Below, in pieces: positions 1 to 6,467 of a DNA stretch of 20,981 nt. Position 1 is the stretch's first letter, and each line of letters starts with the position of its first letter. Position numbers and translations under genes: made by a program. This stretch comes from a virus, in the IMG/VR virus record IMGVR_UViG_3300003410_000058, positions 1 through 20,981 of that record. One strand, written 5' to 3'. Below the pieces are notes generated by a model that did not search any database, was not told the DNA's origin, and saw only the letters and a program-made list of their open reading frames with translations.

Positions 1-678
1 AACAATGTAGTCGATATTAAACCATTCCAAAAGCCTAAAAAACAGGTTGAAATACTTCCAAGAAATAGAAATCAAGAAAGCTACGTGTTATCACTGCTCG
101 ATCAAACGAAAGACATAGTCTTTGGCATCGGTCCAGCAGGAACTGGCAAAACTCTATTGGCTGTGCAAGTAGCTGTCAAAATGTTTAAAGAAGGTGCTGT
201 TGACAAGATTATTGTTACACGCCCGGCTGTTTCGGTTGACGAAGATTTAGGATTCTTACCAGGTACGCTAGAAGAAAAAATGGCACCATGGACAAGACCT
301 ATCTTTGACGTACTAAAAGAGTATTTTAGTGCAGCTGAGATCACTGGAATGATTCAGGAAGGCATCATTGAAATATCACCATTAGCATATATGCGTGGTA
401 GAACTTTCAAGCGTTCGTTTATTTTAGCAGACGAAATGCAGAACGCAACACCAAACCAGATGAAGATGTTGTTAACACGTCTAGGCGAAGAGTCTATGAT
501 GGCAGTAACAGGCGATCTCAATCAAGCAGATAGATTAAAAGATAATGGCTTAATTGATTTTACTAATCGATTAGAAAACGGCAATCAATCATGTTTGGAC
601 ATAGTCCACTTTGCGCAAGGAGATATCGAAAGACACGCAGCAGTTAAGGCTGTCCTTCAAGTTTATGGTGATGAATAA
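1..678 (+). CDS. phoH: PhoH-like P-loop ATPase, 5' end cut by window edge
   Basis: The reading frame is open from the first base, and the residues before the first possible GTG start at 85 (IKPFQKP..., then LPRNRNQ) look like the usual PhoH N-terminal lead-in, so the gene probably begins left of the window; 225 codons are visible. A Walker A motif GPAGTGKT lies at codons 44-51 (bases 130-153) and a Walker B-like ILADE at codons 141-145. PhoH proteins are cytoplasmic ATPases related to the helicase domain of RNA/DNA helicases; they are common in marine T4-like phages, where their role is unsettled (phosphate stress or RNA metabolism have been proposed). It is the only rightward gene here and its last 35 bases overlap the convergent dCMP deaminase gene. 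Family assignment is firm; function is not. Confidence 0.93.
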   Translation, partial: NNVVDIKPFQKPKKQVEILPRNRNQESYVLSLLDQTKDIVFGIGPAGTGKTLLAVQVAVKMFKEGAVDKIIVTRPAVSVDEDLGFLPGTLEEKMAPWTRPIFDVLKEYFSAAEITGMIQEGIIEISPLAYMRGRTFKRSFILADEMQNATPNQMKMLLTRLGEESMMAVTGDLNQADRLKDNGLIDFTNRLENGNQSCLDIVHFAQGDIERHAAVKAVLQVYGDE

Positions 679-1096
679 CTTCAACATCTGACTTGTTCAA
701 AAAATCAATGCCCTGTGTGCTACGATATTCATTTTTGTAGTACACAGTGGCTATTCCACTTTGATATATTAGTTTAGCACAGTCAATACAAGGCTGGTGT
801 GTAACAAACATTGTTGCACCCTCTCCGCTTTCGGGACTTTTTGCTAGTTTAGCAATTGCGTTAGACTCGGCATGTAGTACTTCTGGTTTAGACTTTAGAA
901 TAGTATTGCCCCAATCGTCCTCACCATTCCATTCTTCGCAACAGTTGTCCCATCCTGCGGGCATGCCGTTATATCCAATAGATATAATACGATCATCCTT
1001 AACAACAATAGCGCCCACTTGTAGACGCTGTGCTGAACTTAGTTGTGCAAAACGTTCTGCAACGTCCATGTATGCTTCAATAAACTTAGGTTTCAT
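644..1096 (-). CDS. cd: Deoxycytidylate (dCMP) deaminase
   Basis: A 150-residue zinc enzyme that would convert dCMP to dUMP, feeding the thymidylate synthase encoded in the same array. The zinc site is visible as HAE at residues 75-77 and PCIDC at 102-106 (H75, E77, C103, C106). The substrate-side signature GYNGMPAGWDN follows at residues 41-51. I chose the ATG at 1096 because it forms an ATGA overlap with the stop of the preceding gene; the open frame extends back to 1171, but that stretch lies inside the preceding gene. It is shorter than T4 Cd (about 193 residues), which is usual for marine T4-like phages. It is the last gene of the leftward array and its 3' end overlaps the end of phoH. 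Confidence 0.94.
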   Translation of the reverse strand: MKPKFIEAYMDVAERFAQLSSAQRLQVGAIVVKDDRIISIGYNGMPAGWDNCCEEWNGEDDWGNTILKSKPEVLHAESNAIAKLAKSPESGEGATMFVTHQPCIDCAKLIYQSGIATVYYKNEYRSTQGIDFLNKSDVEVIHHHKLEGQP

Positions 1097-1332
1097 TTTG
1101 ACCATTCCAATATAAACATTGTTAATAATTTGTCTGTAGGTAAGATTAAAGTCATGCCCTGCATCTTGCATTTATTCTTAGAGCACCATGCTAATAGTTT
1201 ATCGACAGTTTCTTCAGCACCCCAAAACTTGTAGTCTGTTAGAATTATTAAGTGTCCAGGGTCTTCGTGAAGCACACTGTCTGCTATAATGAATCGATTG
1301 ATTTTCCAATCTGCAAGTATGTCTTCATTCAT
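1093..1332 (-). CDS. Small hypothetical phage protein (79 aa)
   Basis: I do not recognise this family. The start at 1332 was chosen because its ATG overlaps the preceding stop as ATGA; a longer start at 1386 would overlap the upstream gene heavily. It encodes MNEDILADWK at the N-terminus, ends LEWSK, and alternates short hydrophobic strands (RFIIAD, LIILTD, MTLILP) with a helical segment rich in Trp, Lys and Cys (LLAWCSKNKCK), which suggests a small alpha/beta fold. No signal peptide or membrane segment is evident. Its stop overlaps the dCMP deaminase start (ATGA at 1093-1096), so translation is probably coupled within the nucleotide-metabolism array. Function is unknown. Confidence 0.7.
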   Translation of the reverse strand: MNEDILADWKINRFIIADSVLHEDPGHLIILTDYKFWGAEETVDKLLAWCSKNKCKMQGMTLILPTDKLLTMFILEWSK

Positions 1333-1556
1333 TTTAACAACATTAATAGGTATTCGTGTTTTGTGTATATTAGAGGCCAACTCCACCCTTTGATAGGGGG
1401 ACGTCCGTTTTGATCATATAGTATATGCACAATATGGTATTTTGTTAACCATATACGTTTTTTGCTAAAACTACTGTAAACAGGCAACCAAGCAAACTTT
1501 TCTTCATGTCGCTCTTGGTCGTTTAGCTTACTGCCGTAGTAACCATGTCCCATCAT
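1329..1556 (-). CDS. Small hypothetical phage protein (75 aa)
   Basis: Unrecognised 75-residue protein, rich in aromatic and basic residues (GHGYYGSKL near the N-terminus, then RIWLTKYHIVHILY and KGWSWPLIYTKHEY). There are two adjacent ATG codons; the first, at 1556, overlaps the preceding stop as ATGA. Its own stop overlaps the next ATG at 1332 the same way. The dense aromatic content hints at a compact binding module, but nothing identifies a substrate. Its unbroken place in the overlapping gene array, between a possible dUTPase-fold protein and dCMP deaminase, supports it being a genuine gene and loosely suggests a role in DNA precursor supply or takeover of host metabolism. Confidence 0.68.
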   Translation of the reverse strand: MMGHGYYGSKLNDQERHEEKFAWLPVYSSFSKKRIWLTKYHIVHILYDQNGRPPIKGWSWPLIYTKHEYLLMLLK

Positions 1557-2296
1557 TCTGGTAAATCTATGTCTTGGTGCTTAATTTTATAAGTTTTCTT
1601 TTCTTTAACATATTTGGTCCAGCCTTTAAATGTCATTTTGTGCATAGCTGTAATTGCATTATTTCGTATCCATGCTAATTCACTTGCATTGCCTGTTCTA
1701 AGAAGTACCGGATCTCTTTTAATAGGAATCATTTGTACCAGAGGATCGCCTTGTTTAATAAATGTATACTTGTTTTCTTTGAGCATTACATTAATAGGAG
1801 AATGAAGTCCGCCGAGATCATGATCAATAATACCTGGCATCGCTTCAAAATTTACATCCTCATGATAAAACATCGGAAGATACAAAATACTCCATCCTTT
1901 TTTAGACCAAGTTCTCCATGGATTGTCTAATTTTAAAGGAGTTCTTACACGATATTTCTTTTCAAGAAAATCTCCAATTTGTTCTTTAGAATGTATTGCA
2001 TTATTATATGTTGGATCACTATATCTACCAAAGATATTGTCTCCTTGCGGAGTAAACTCCATGTCACACCATGCAGGTATCACATAACCTAATGAAAGAT
2101 AATCTTTAATACCTGGGCATGCTTTTACAGTTTTTATACTATCAATCATATGAGTTTGTTTATCAACAAACGCTGGTAAATTTTTAAAACGTGTTGGTAG
2201 AAAATTAGAAGCAGGTGTAATAGGTGCATATTTTCTTACAGCCCAATTATCACACTCGAAATTAATTTCAGGAGTTTTTTTAAAAAGATTAAACAT
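1553..2296 (-). CDS. Conserved phage protein with a dUTPase-like segment
   Basis: A 247-residue protein with no confident family name. Residues around 155-195 read PGIIDHDLGG, then INVMLKEN, then FIKQGDPLVQMIPI. This follows the order and spacing of the third conserved segment of trimeric dUTPases and dCTP deaminases (PGxIDxDYxG, a beta strand, then GDRIAQxxI). The tyrosine that stacks on uracil is replaced by Leu, and I cannot find clear counterparts of the other dUTPase motifs (the PRSG loop or the glycine-rich C-terminal arm). A non-enzymatic beta-barrel or a DUF6065-like family is therefore also possible. The ATG at 2296 directly follows the thymidylate synthase stop, and its stop overlaps the next gene (ATGA). 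The neighbours TS, DHFR and dCMP deaminase fit a nucleotide role, but this is inference. Confidence 0.75.
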   Translation of the reverse strand: MFNLFKKTPEINFECDNWAVRKYAPITPASNFLPTRFKNLPAFVDKQTHMIDSIKTVKACPGIKDYLSLGYVIPAWCDMEFTPQGDNIFGRYSDPTYNNAIHSKEQIGDFLEKKYRVRTPLKLDNPWRTWSKKGWSILYLPMFYHEDVNFEAMPGIIDHDLGGLHSPINVMLKENKYTFIKQGDPLVQMIPIKRDPVLLRTGNASELAWIRNNAITAMHKMTFKGWTKYVKEKKTYKIKHQDIDLPE

Positions 2297-3163
2297 TTAT
2301 ACCGCCATCGGTGCTTTAATACTATCCATAGGATCGTAATTATTCAGTTTATATTGTGCAGGCACAGTCTTTACAAGCTCGTCTAAATTAGTAAACGCAG
2401 GCATTTCTAGTGTAGGACCAGCAACTGGTGTTCTTATAATCTGCTGCTTTACTTGTTCAAAGTGATTTTGGTAGATGTGACAATCGCCACCAGTCCAAAC
2501 AAAGTCACCGACCTTCAACCCAAGAAGTTGTGCAAACATATGTGTGAGAAGACTGTAGCTGGCTATGTTAAAAGGTACACCCAAGAACATATCAGCGCTG
2601 CGCTGATACAATTGACAACTTAGTTCACCGTCTTGAATATGAAACTGAAACATAGTATGACAAGGAGGCAATGCCATTACATTTACTCTGTCAGCATTCC
2701 AAGCACTTACAATATGACGTCTACTATTGGGGTCATAGTACATATTTTCCAGTACTTCTGCAATTTGATCTACAAATCCAAGTGCAGCATCCCAGGTTCG
2801 CCATTGATGCCCGTACACAGGTCCTAGGTCCTTTACTGTATCTGTGTTAACATAGCCTAGGTCTTTTGCTTGTTTGTTGGCATTAGCAGTCCATATGGTG
2901 TTTTTGCCCACTAGTTCTTCACGTGGCTTACCGTAATGTATCTCAGCTAGCCTACGTTCGTCACTTGAACCTTCCAAGAACCATAGCAGTTCACTTACTA
3001 CACTCTTCCAAGCAAGCTTCTTTGTAGTAACAGCAGGAAATTCGTTGCGCAAATCAAAACGCATTTGATGTCCGAATACACCGCGTGTGCCTACACCTGT
3101 TCTGTCGTCACGATCTTTGCCATGTAGTAAAATATGATGTAATGCGTCTAAATACTGTTTCAA
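2297..3163 (-). CDS. thyA: Thymidylate synthase (ThyA type, TTG start)
   Basis: A 288-residue ThyA-family enzyme that would methylate dUMP to dTMP using methylene-tetrahydrofolate. Visible features are the phosphate-binding DRTG at residues 20-23, GPVYGHQWR at 114-122, the catalytic cysteine C168 in LPPCHTMFQF, QLYQRSADMFLG at 184-195, PFNIASY at 197-203, and the C-terminal IKAPMAV that closes over the active site. I chose the TTG at 3163: it gives MKQYLDAL, aligning with the E. coli start MKQYLELM, it lies about 6 bases after AGGAA, and it overlaps the DHFR stop as TTGA. The upstream in-frame TTG at 3184 is less likely. The DHFR-TS order matches T4 frd-td. Confidence 0.97.
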   Translation of the reverse strand: MKQYLDALHHILLHGKDRDDRTGVGTRGVFGHQMRFDLRNEFPAVTTKKLAWKSVVSELLWFLEGSSDERRLAEIHYGKPREELVGKNTIWTANANKQAKDLGYVNTDTVKDLGPVYGHQWRTWDAALGFVDQIAEVLENMYYDPNSRRHIVSAWNADRVNVMALPPCHTMFQFHIQDGELSCQLYQRSADMFLGVPFNIASYSLLTHMFAQLLGLKVGDFVWTGGDCHIYQNHFEQVKQQIIRTPVAGPTLEMPAFTNLDELVKTVPAQYKLNNYDPMDSIKAPMAV

Positions 3164-3654
3164 TCTGCTTTCCTTTTCTTCCAAATTTCAAAAGTTACAT
3201 CGTCGTGTGCTTCTGACCAAGTTTTTTCAAACAAACTTTCAATTTTTCTAATAGGCAAGTGTGCATCACACTCGTATGTGCCTGGAATACGACTAATATA
3301 AAACTCGTCAATAACGCCCAGTGTCTGTTCAATAACATTAGGACCACCGATTACCCAAGTAATCAATCCACTGTACTTAGCTTCAACGCTGCGCACACCT
3401 TCAATAATATCACCGTTGACGAAATCATCTGCAAGCGGACAGTTTTCAGGCTTGCTGGTTACAACAACGTTCTTGCGTTTAGGCATAGGCTTTGGCATGT
3501 CCGGATCGAGATATGTTGCACTGCCCATTACCACTACATGACCTACAGTGTTGTCTTTGAACCATTGAAAGTCACGTTTGACGTGCGGCCACGGAAGTGT
3601 GCCTTTGTTGCCTACTCCGCCGTTCTCGTCACATGCTAATATTGCTTTAATCAT
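3160..3654 (-). CDS. folA: Dihydrofolate reductase
   Basis: A 164-residue DHFR (T4 Frd equivalent) that reduces dihydrofolate to tetrahydrofolate with NADPH, regenerating the cofactor consumed by the thymidylate synthase next to it. Signature elements are the N-terminal [28 protein letters not shown] with the presumed catalytic acid D28, VVMGSATY for the NADPH phosphate region, and [10 protein letters not shown] with the glycine pair. Length is typical of bacterial and phage DHFRs. Its ATG overlaps the ferredoxin stop (ATGA at 3651-3654), and its own stop overlaps the TS start (TTGA), so the two enzymes should be translated together. Confidence 0.95.
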   Translation of the reverse strand: MIKAILACDENGGVGNKGTLPWPHVKRDFQWFKDNTVGHVVVMGSATYLDPDMPKPMPKRKNVVVTSKPENCPLADDFVNGDIIEGVRSVEAKYSGLITWVIGGPNVIEQTLGVIDEFYISRIPGTYECDAHLPIRKIESLFEKTWSEAHDDVTFEIWKKRKAD

Positions 3655-3998
3655 TCTATTACCTTTACTGGAATAATTCCAAATTCCTCATATTTATTAG
3701 GTACGCCATCAAATGCTTCATGATCTGTCATAGGGTCTTTTTCTTCTGTAATATTTACGCCCCATTCAGAAACTTCTCTATTAATAGCATCCCATTTTTC
3801 TCGTTCATCAAACTCAAGAGCACTATCTAATACAATGGCACTCACTGGACACTCTGGTTCACAAACACCACAGTCGATACATTCGTCTGGATTAATTGCT
3901 AAAAAATTATCTGCTTCGTAAAAACAATCAACTGGACAAACTGAGATGCATGTTGTATGTTTGCATTGTACACAGTTGTCAGTTACTAAGTATGTCAT
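3651..3998 (-). CDS. fdxA: 7Fe ferredoxin, FdxA type (3Fe-4S plus 4Fe-4S)
   Basis: A 115-residue soluble electron carrier closely resembling Azotobacter FdI and proteobacterial FdxA. All nine cysteines of that family are present: C9, C17 and C50 would bind the 3Fe-4S cluster and C21, C40, C43 and C46 the 4Fe-4S cluster, with C12 and C25 as the extra conserved ones. The long C-terminal tail with NITEEKDP is also typical. One difference: the acidic residue of AvFdI (D15) that couples protonation to the 3Fe cluster is Thr16 here. The gene lies between clamp loader and DHFR with one-base and ATGA overlaps, so it is an integral member of the array. Likely an auxiliary metabolic gene taken from a host; the redox partner is unknown. 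Confidence 0.95.
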   Translation of the reverse strand: MTYLVTDNCVQCKHTTCISVCPVDCFYEADNFLAINPDECIDCGVCEPECPVSAIVLDSALEFDEREKWDAINREVSEWGVNITEEKDPMTDHEAFDGVPNKYEEFGIIPVKVIE

Positions 3999-4912
3999 TA
4001 TAACCTCGCTAATCTAATTAATGTTGCGGCTAAGTTAATTTCTGGATCTGCAACTAATGCATGATCTACTAACCCTTGTTTAATAGTTAGCACTGCGCTG
4101 TCCTGTTGTTCTTCGTTTCCGAACAGCTCGATGTTGTCATACAGCCAACGATAGATTTCATCCATCTCTTCTGGCAATACTTGGCTACAAATAAGTTTAC
4201 GTGCTTCTGTAATTTTACCTGCTTTAAACAAGTCCACCATCTCAAGTTTATAGTCACTTGTTGACGCATCTGCGTTCTTAGTAATCAGTGTACCTGTTTG
4301 CGACTCCAATTGCACAGTGTTGATACATTTACGCAAGTCTGGATAGTAAGCCTTGACATACGTATCTAAGGTGTCTAGTTCAAACTGTACGCTCTCTGTA
4401 AGCAGGATCTCTGCCATACGTGCTGTAAACTCTACCTGATCAATCTTAGCAATGTGCATGTGCTGACAGCGACTGTGGATAGCTGGCATAATCTTGTTAG
4501 GATAGTTACAGGTTAGGATAAAGCGCACACTGTGACTGTAGTCTTCCATCAAGTTACGTAGTGCAGGCTGCACACTGTTGATGTTCATGTAGTCTGCTTC
4601 GTCAATAAGCACAACCTTAAAGTCACCAAACGGCATAGTCTGACAGAATGTAATAAGTTTGTCAACCCATTCAATCTTACGTGCTTCTTTAGATCCGTTA
4701 GCAATCATAACGTCAGTGTCTTGCACATCAAGTTGATTGATAAGAATCTTAGCAATAGTTGTTTTACCTAGCCCTGCACTACCACTCAACAAAATATGCG
4801 GAATACTACCACTGTCAATCCAACCTTTGATTTGTTCACGCTGCGATTCGTCACGAAACACGTACCCATCTACACTTTTAGGACGATACTTTTCTACCCA
4901 TAATTCTTTCAT
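3998..4912 (-). CDS. 44: Sliding-clamp loader ATPase subunit (T4 gp44-like)
   Basis: A 304-residue AAA+ protein close in size to T4 gp44 (319 residues). It begins [10 protein letters not shown], the RFC/gp44 signature, followed by Walker A GSAGLGKT at residues 44-51, Walker B VVLIDEAD near residue 105, sensor 1 ILTCNYP, and the SRC arginine finger (HSRCQH). It would load the ring-shaped sliding clamp onto primer-template DNA for the phage polymerase, using ATP. In T4 it works with gp62, whose gene is normally adjacent; I see no gp62-like gene next to this one, so it may lie elsewhere, be very divergent or be absent. The ATG at 4912 lies 4 bases after the upstream stop, and its TAA overlaps the ferredoxin ATG by one base. 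Confidence 0.95.
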   Translation of the reverse strand: MKELWVEKYRPKSVDGYVFRDESQREQIKGWIDSGSIPHILLSGSAGLGKTTIAKILINQLDVQDTDVMIANGSKEARKIEWVDKLITFCQTMPFGDFKVVLIDEADYMNINSVQPALRNLMEDYSHSVRFILTCNYPNKIMPAIHSRCQHMHIAKIDQVEFTARMAEILLTESVQFELDTLDTYVKAYYPDLRKCINTVQLESQTGTLITKNADASTSDYKLEMVDLFKAGKITEARKLICSQVLPEEMDEIYRWLYDNIELFGNEEQQDSAVLTIKQGLVDHALVADPEINLAATLIRLARL

Positions 4913-4916
4913 TAGT

Positions 4917-5420
4917 TTATCCTTCTGTTAAGTCGTACTTAAAGTTTTGTGTTGTACTGTTAATAGCAATTTGTTTTGCACCATTGCGTATGTGAAAATG
5001 TGTAGCCATAGGAGTTAGCGGACTTAATGTTACTAGCGTTTTTATACTGTCTGATTTTCTCATTAGTTCGCCTACCTTGCCAATAAGTTCTTTTCCTGCG
5101 CCGCGCTTGCGACTCCATACAGTATAAGCAACTGCTGTATCTGCATCTTCTTTAAAATATGCGTTTTGACTCATAAGATCTAGTTCTTTAGTACTGCAAG
5201 GTATGTCATTTGTGTAAGCAATACAAATAATTCCTTCAATTTCATCTTGATACTTTAGCCCGTATATTTTTCTTCCATAGTTAGTACGCCATTCTAAATC
5301 AAGTTCCGGACGTACCGGATCTTCACTTACATCAATATCTTCTAATTCAACTAGCTCAGTAACTTTAACCCATCCAAAGAAGTTGTCAATTTTATTCTTA
5401 AACTTTTTAACTTTACTCAT
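4917..5420 (-). CDS. GNAT-like acyltransferase domain protein
   Basis: A 167-residue protein whose second half resembles the GNAT acetyltransferase fold. It has a beta strand AVAYTVW (96-102), the R-x-x-G-x-G/A-type acyl-CoA pyrophosphate loop RKRGAGKEL (104-112) at the start of a helix, a strand LVTLSPLTPMA (129-139), and HFHIRNGAKQI (141-151), as in the final GNAT helix and strand. The N-terminus is basic (SKVKKFKNK). The target is unknown: it could modify a host or phage protein, or be a non-enzymatic relative. The ATG at 5420 overlaps the preceding stop as ATGA. The fold is a reading of motifs, not a confirmed match. Confidence 0.72.
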   Translation of the reverse strand: MSKVKKFKNKIDNFFGWVKVTELVELEDIDVSEDPVRPELDLEWRTNYGRKIYGLKYQDEIEGIICIAYTNDIPCSTKELDLMSQNAYFKEDADTAVAYTVWSRKRGAGKELIGKVGELMRKSDSIKTLVTLSPLTPMATHFHIRNGAKQIAINSTTQNFKYDLTEG

Positions 5421-5704
5421 TCGACCAACTTACTCCATATCTTTAGTTTATCACGTTTAGTAGCTATTCTAGCATCAATTTCTTCTTTTGTCAACAAGCC
5501 ACACTCGATCATTAGATCAATCAAACATTGTACATCGCCCACTTCTTCTAGCAGTTTGGTGCGATTGTTGATTGCAATTTCGTTGTCTTCTAGTGCTTGT
5601 TCAATTGTATCAAACTTGCGAATAATTTTACTACAGCGTTGTGCAAGTTCGCCGCACTCTTCCATAGTAATAACCATAAGCTCTTGTAATTTGTTTAATG
5701 GCAT
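5417..5704 (-). CDS. MazG-like nucleotide pyrophosphohydrolase (95 aa)
   Basis: A small all-alpha NTP pyrophosphohydrolase of the MazG type, which would hydrolyse (d)NTPs or related nucleotides to monophosphate and pyrophosphate with Mg2+. The metal-binding pattern is visible as EECGE (E15, E16, E19) and EEVGD (E53, E54, D57) on two predicted helices. At 95 residues it is a single-domain form. Phage MazG proteins have been linked to removal of non-canonical nucleotides or to altering host alarmone/nucleotide pools; which applies cannot be read here. Its ATG at 5704 overlaps the exonuclease stop by one base and its stop overlaps the GNAT-like gene start (ATGA). A second MazG-like gene lies at 7168-7524. 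Confidence 0.85.
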   Translation of the reverse strand: MPLNKLQELMVITMEECGELAQRCSKIIRKFDTIEQALEDNEIAINNRTKLLEEVGDVQCLIDLMIECGLLTKEEIDARIATKRDKLKIWSKLVE

Positions 5705-6243
5705 TAGCGTTGAACTCCTAGTTCTTTGTATGCAAACTGCACACCCTTTGCTTGGAAGTAAGCGTCTGCTAGTGCGTTGTGCAAGTCAGTCTGTTGCAGA
5801 ACTTTGCGTGGATCGACTTTACAGCATCCGAAAAGTGTACGAGCATCTTTGATTTGCCAAAACTGCCAAGGAATGGGAACACCTAGCATACGATACATAT
5901 CTTCCATAATAGTCAAGTCAAAGCCATAGCCTTGTCCCCAGATAGTATCAACACCTACGCTCCATTTGCTTACTTGACGCAGTGCTTCTTCTACAGTCAC
6001 AGCACCAGTCTGATCAAATGCTTCTTCCATTGCTTTAGGATCTTGTTTAGCCCACCATGCAATAGTATCATCGCTTGTGGTACGTCCTAAGCGATCCTGA
6101 TCGTCTACACTAACTTTAAGATAGAGTTCACTGTGTGGCTCACTATCGTCAAATGGATTAAATTTGATTGCTCCTAAACTTAGTACAGTACAACTGGGTT
6201 TTGTATCCAGTGTTTCTAAGTCAATCATTCCGTGAGTAGCCAT
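5704..6243 (-). CDS. dexA: DEDDh 3'-5' exonuclease, DexA-like
   Basis: A 179-residue RNase H-fold exonuclease. The DEDDh acidic residues are in place: D8 and E10 in MIDLET, D109 in GFDLTIMED, and H155 with D160 in LHNALADA. TSDDTIAWWAKQDP near residue 56 and QFWQIKDARTL near residue 127 recall T4 DexA (STIEWWKNQSPEA and KFWNQRDIRT there), although this protein is shorter than DexA (227 residues). It would degrade single-stranded DNA 3' to 5', helping host DNA breakdown or end processing; a generic Rnt/DnaQ-like role is the alternative. The ATG at 6243 lies two bases after the 53-residue peptide's stop, placing it second in the array. Confidence 0.88.
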   Translation of the reverse strand: MATHGMIDLETLDTKPSCTVLSLGAIKFNPFDDSEPHSELYLKVSVDDQDRLGRTTSDDTIAWWAKQDPKAMEEAFDQTGAVTVEEALRQVSKWSVGVDTIWGQGYGFDLTIMEDMYRMLGVPIPWQFWQIKDARTLFGCCKVDPRKVLQQTDLHNALADAYFQAKGVQFAYKELGVQR

Positions 6244-6245
6244 AA

Positions 6246-6407
6246 TTAGCCCTTCCTATTTTCTTGTCCAATGCCCGAGATGATAAGGAATATATAAAGA
6301 ATAGGCCAAGCCCATCCAGTTAGGTATCCTGTAATGTGTAGTGTCATTAGTGCAATGCCTGTAAGTCCTGTTGTACCTAAGCCTGCTGTTTGTGGTGTAA
6401 TTTTCAT
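6246..6407 (-). CDS. Small membrane peptide (53 aa), first gene of the array
   Basis: A 53-residue ORF starting ATG at 6407 behind a strong ribosome binding site (AAGGAG with 6 bases to the start). The protein begins MKITPQTAGLGTTGL and has a hydrophobic stretch from about residue 15 to 46, including YLTGWAWPILYIFLIISG, ending in a charged QENRKG tail. It could cross the membrane once or twice; there is no cleavable signal peptide. I do not recognise a family. A 62-codon frame in the same region (6256-6444) is a shadow: it lacks a ribosome binding site and has no hydrophobic pattern. The gene stands immediately behind the promoter at 6431-6459 and two bases before the exonuclease gene. Function is unknown; a small inner-membrane effector is possible. 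Confidence 0.82.
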   Translation of the reverse strand: MKITPQTAGLGTTGLTGIALMTLHITGYLTGWAWPILYIFLIISGIGQENRKG

Positions 6408-6411
6408 GAAA

Positions 6412-6456
6412 ACTCCTTAGCTTTATACATATTATAACGTACAAATGCTAAGGAGT
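6412..6456. repeat. Perfect 10-bp inverted repeat around the -10 box and ribosome binding site
   Basis: ACTCCTTAGC at 6412-6421 and its exact reverse complement GCTAAGGAGT at 6447-6456 flank a 25-base spacer. One arm lies in the spacer of the promoter and overlaps the -35 box; the other contains the Shine-Dalgarno sequence of the 53-residue gene. It could be a repressor operator, or a hairpin that hides the ribosome binding site only in transcripts reading through from upstream. Confidence 0.8.
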
Positions 6457-6459
6457 CAA
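6431..6459 (-). promoter_or_regulatory. Sigma70-type promoter for the leftward nucleotide/replication array
   Basis: Reading leftward, the -35 box TTGACT (6454-6459) and a perfect -10 box TATAAT (6431-6436) are separated by exactly 17 bases. The start of transcription would be near 6424, giving a very short leader before AAGGAG and the ATG at 6407. This is the best host-type promoter in the window and points to early expression by unmodified host RNA polymerase. Confidence 0.85.
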
Positions 6460-6467
6460 GTGTTAAT

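Noticed and set aside
1093-1386. Longer start for the 79-residue protein at 1386
   Set aside because: It would overlap the upstream gene by 58 bases; the ATG at 1332 forms an ATGA overlap like most junctions in the array.
3259-3639. 126-codon plus-strand frame
   Set aside because: Antisense shadow of DHFR, which has clear catalytic motifs on the minus strand.
3694-3706. ATAAATA-like string on the minus strand inside the ferredoxin gene
   Set aside because: It lies within a coding region, lacks the CG before ATAAATA and is not at a suitable distance from a gene start.
6256-6444. 62-codon minus-strand frame over the promoter region
   Set aside because: It is in a different frame from the 53-residue peptide, has no ribosome binding site, starts within the promoter region and has no recognisable composition; the 53-residue frame explains the stretch better.
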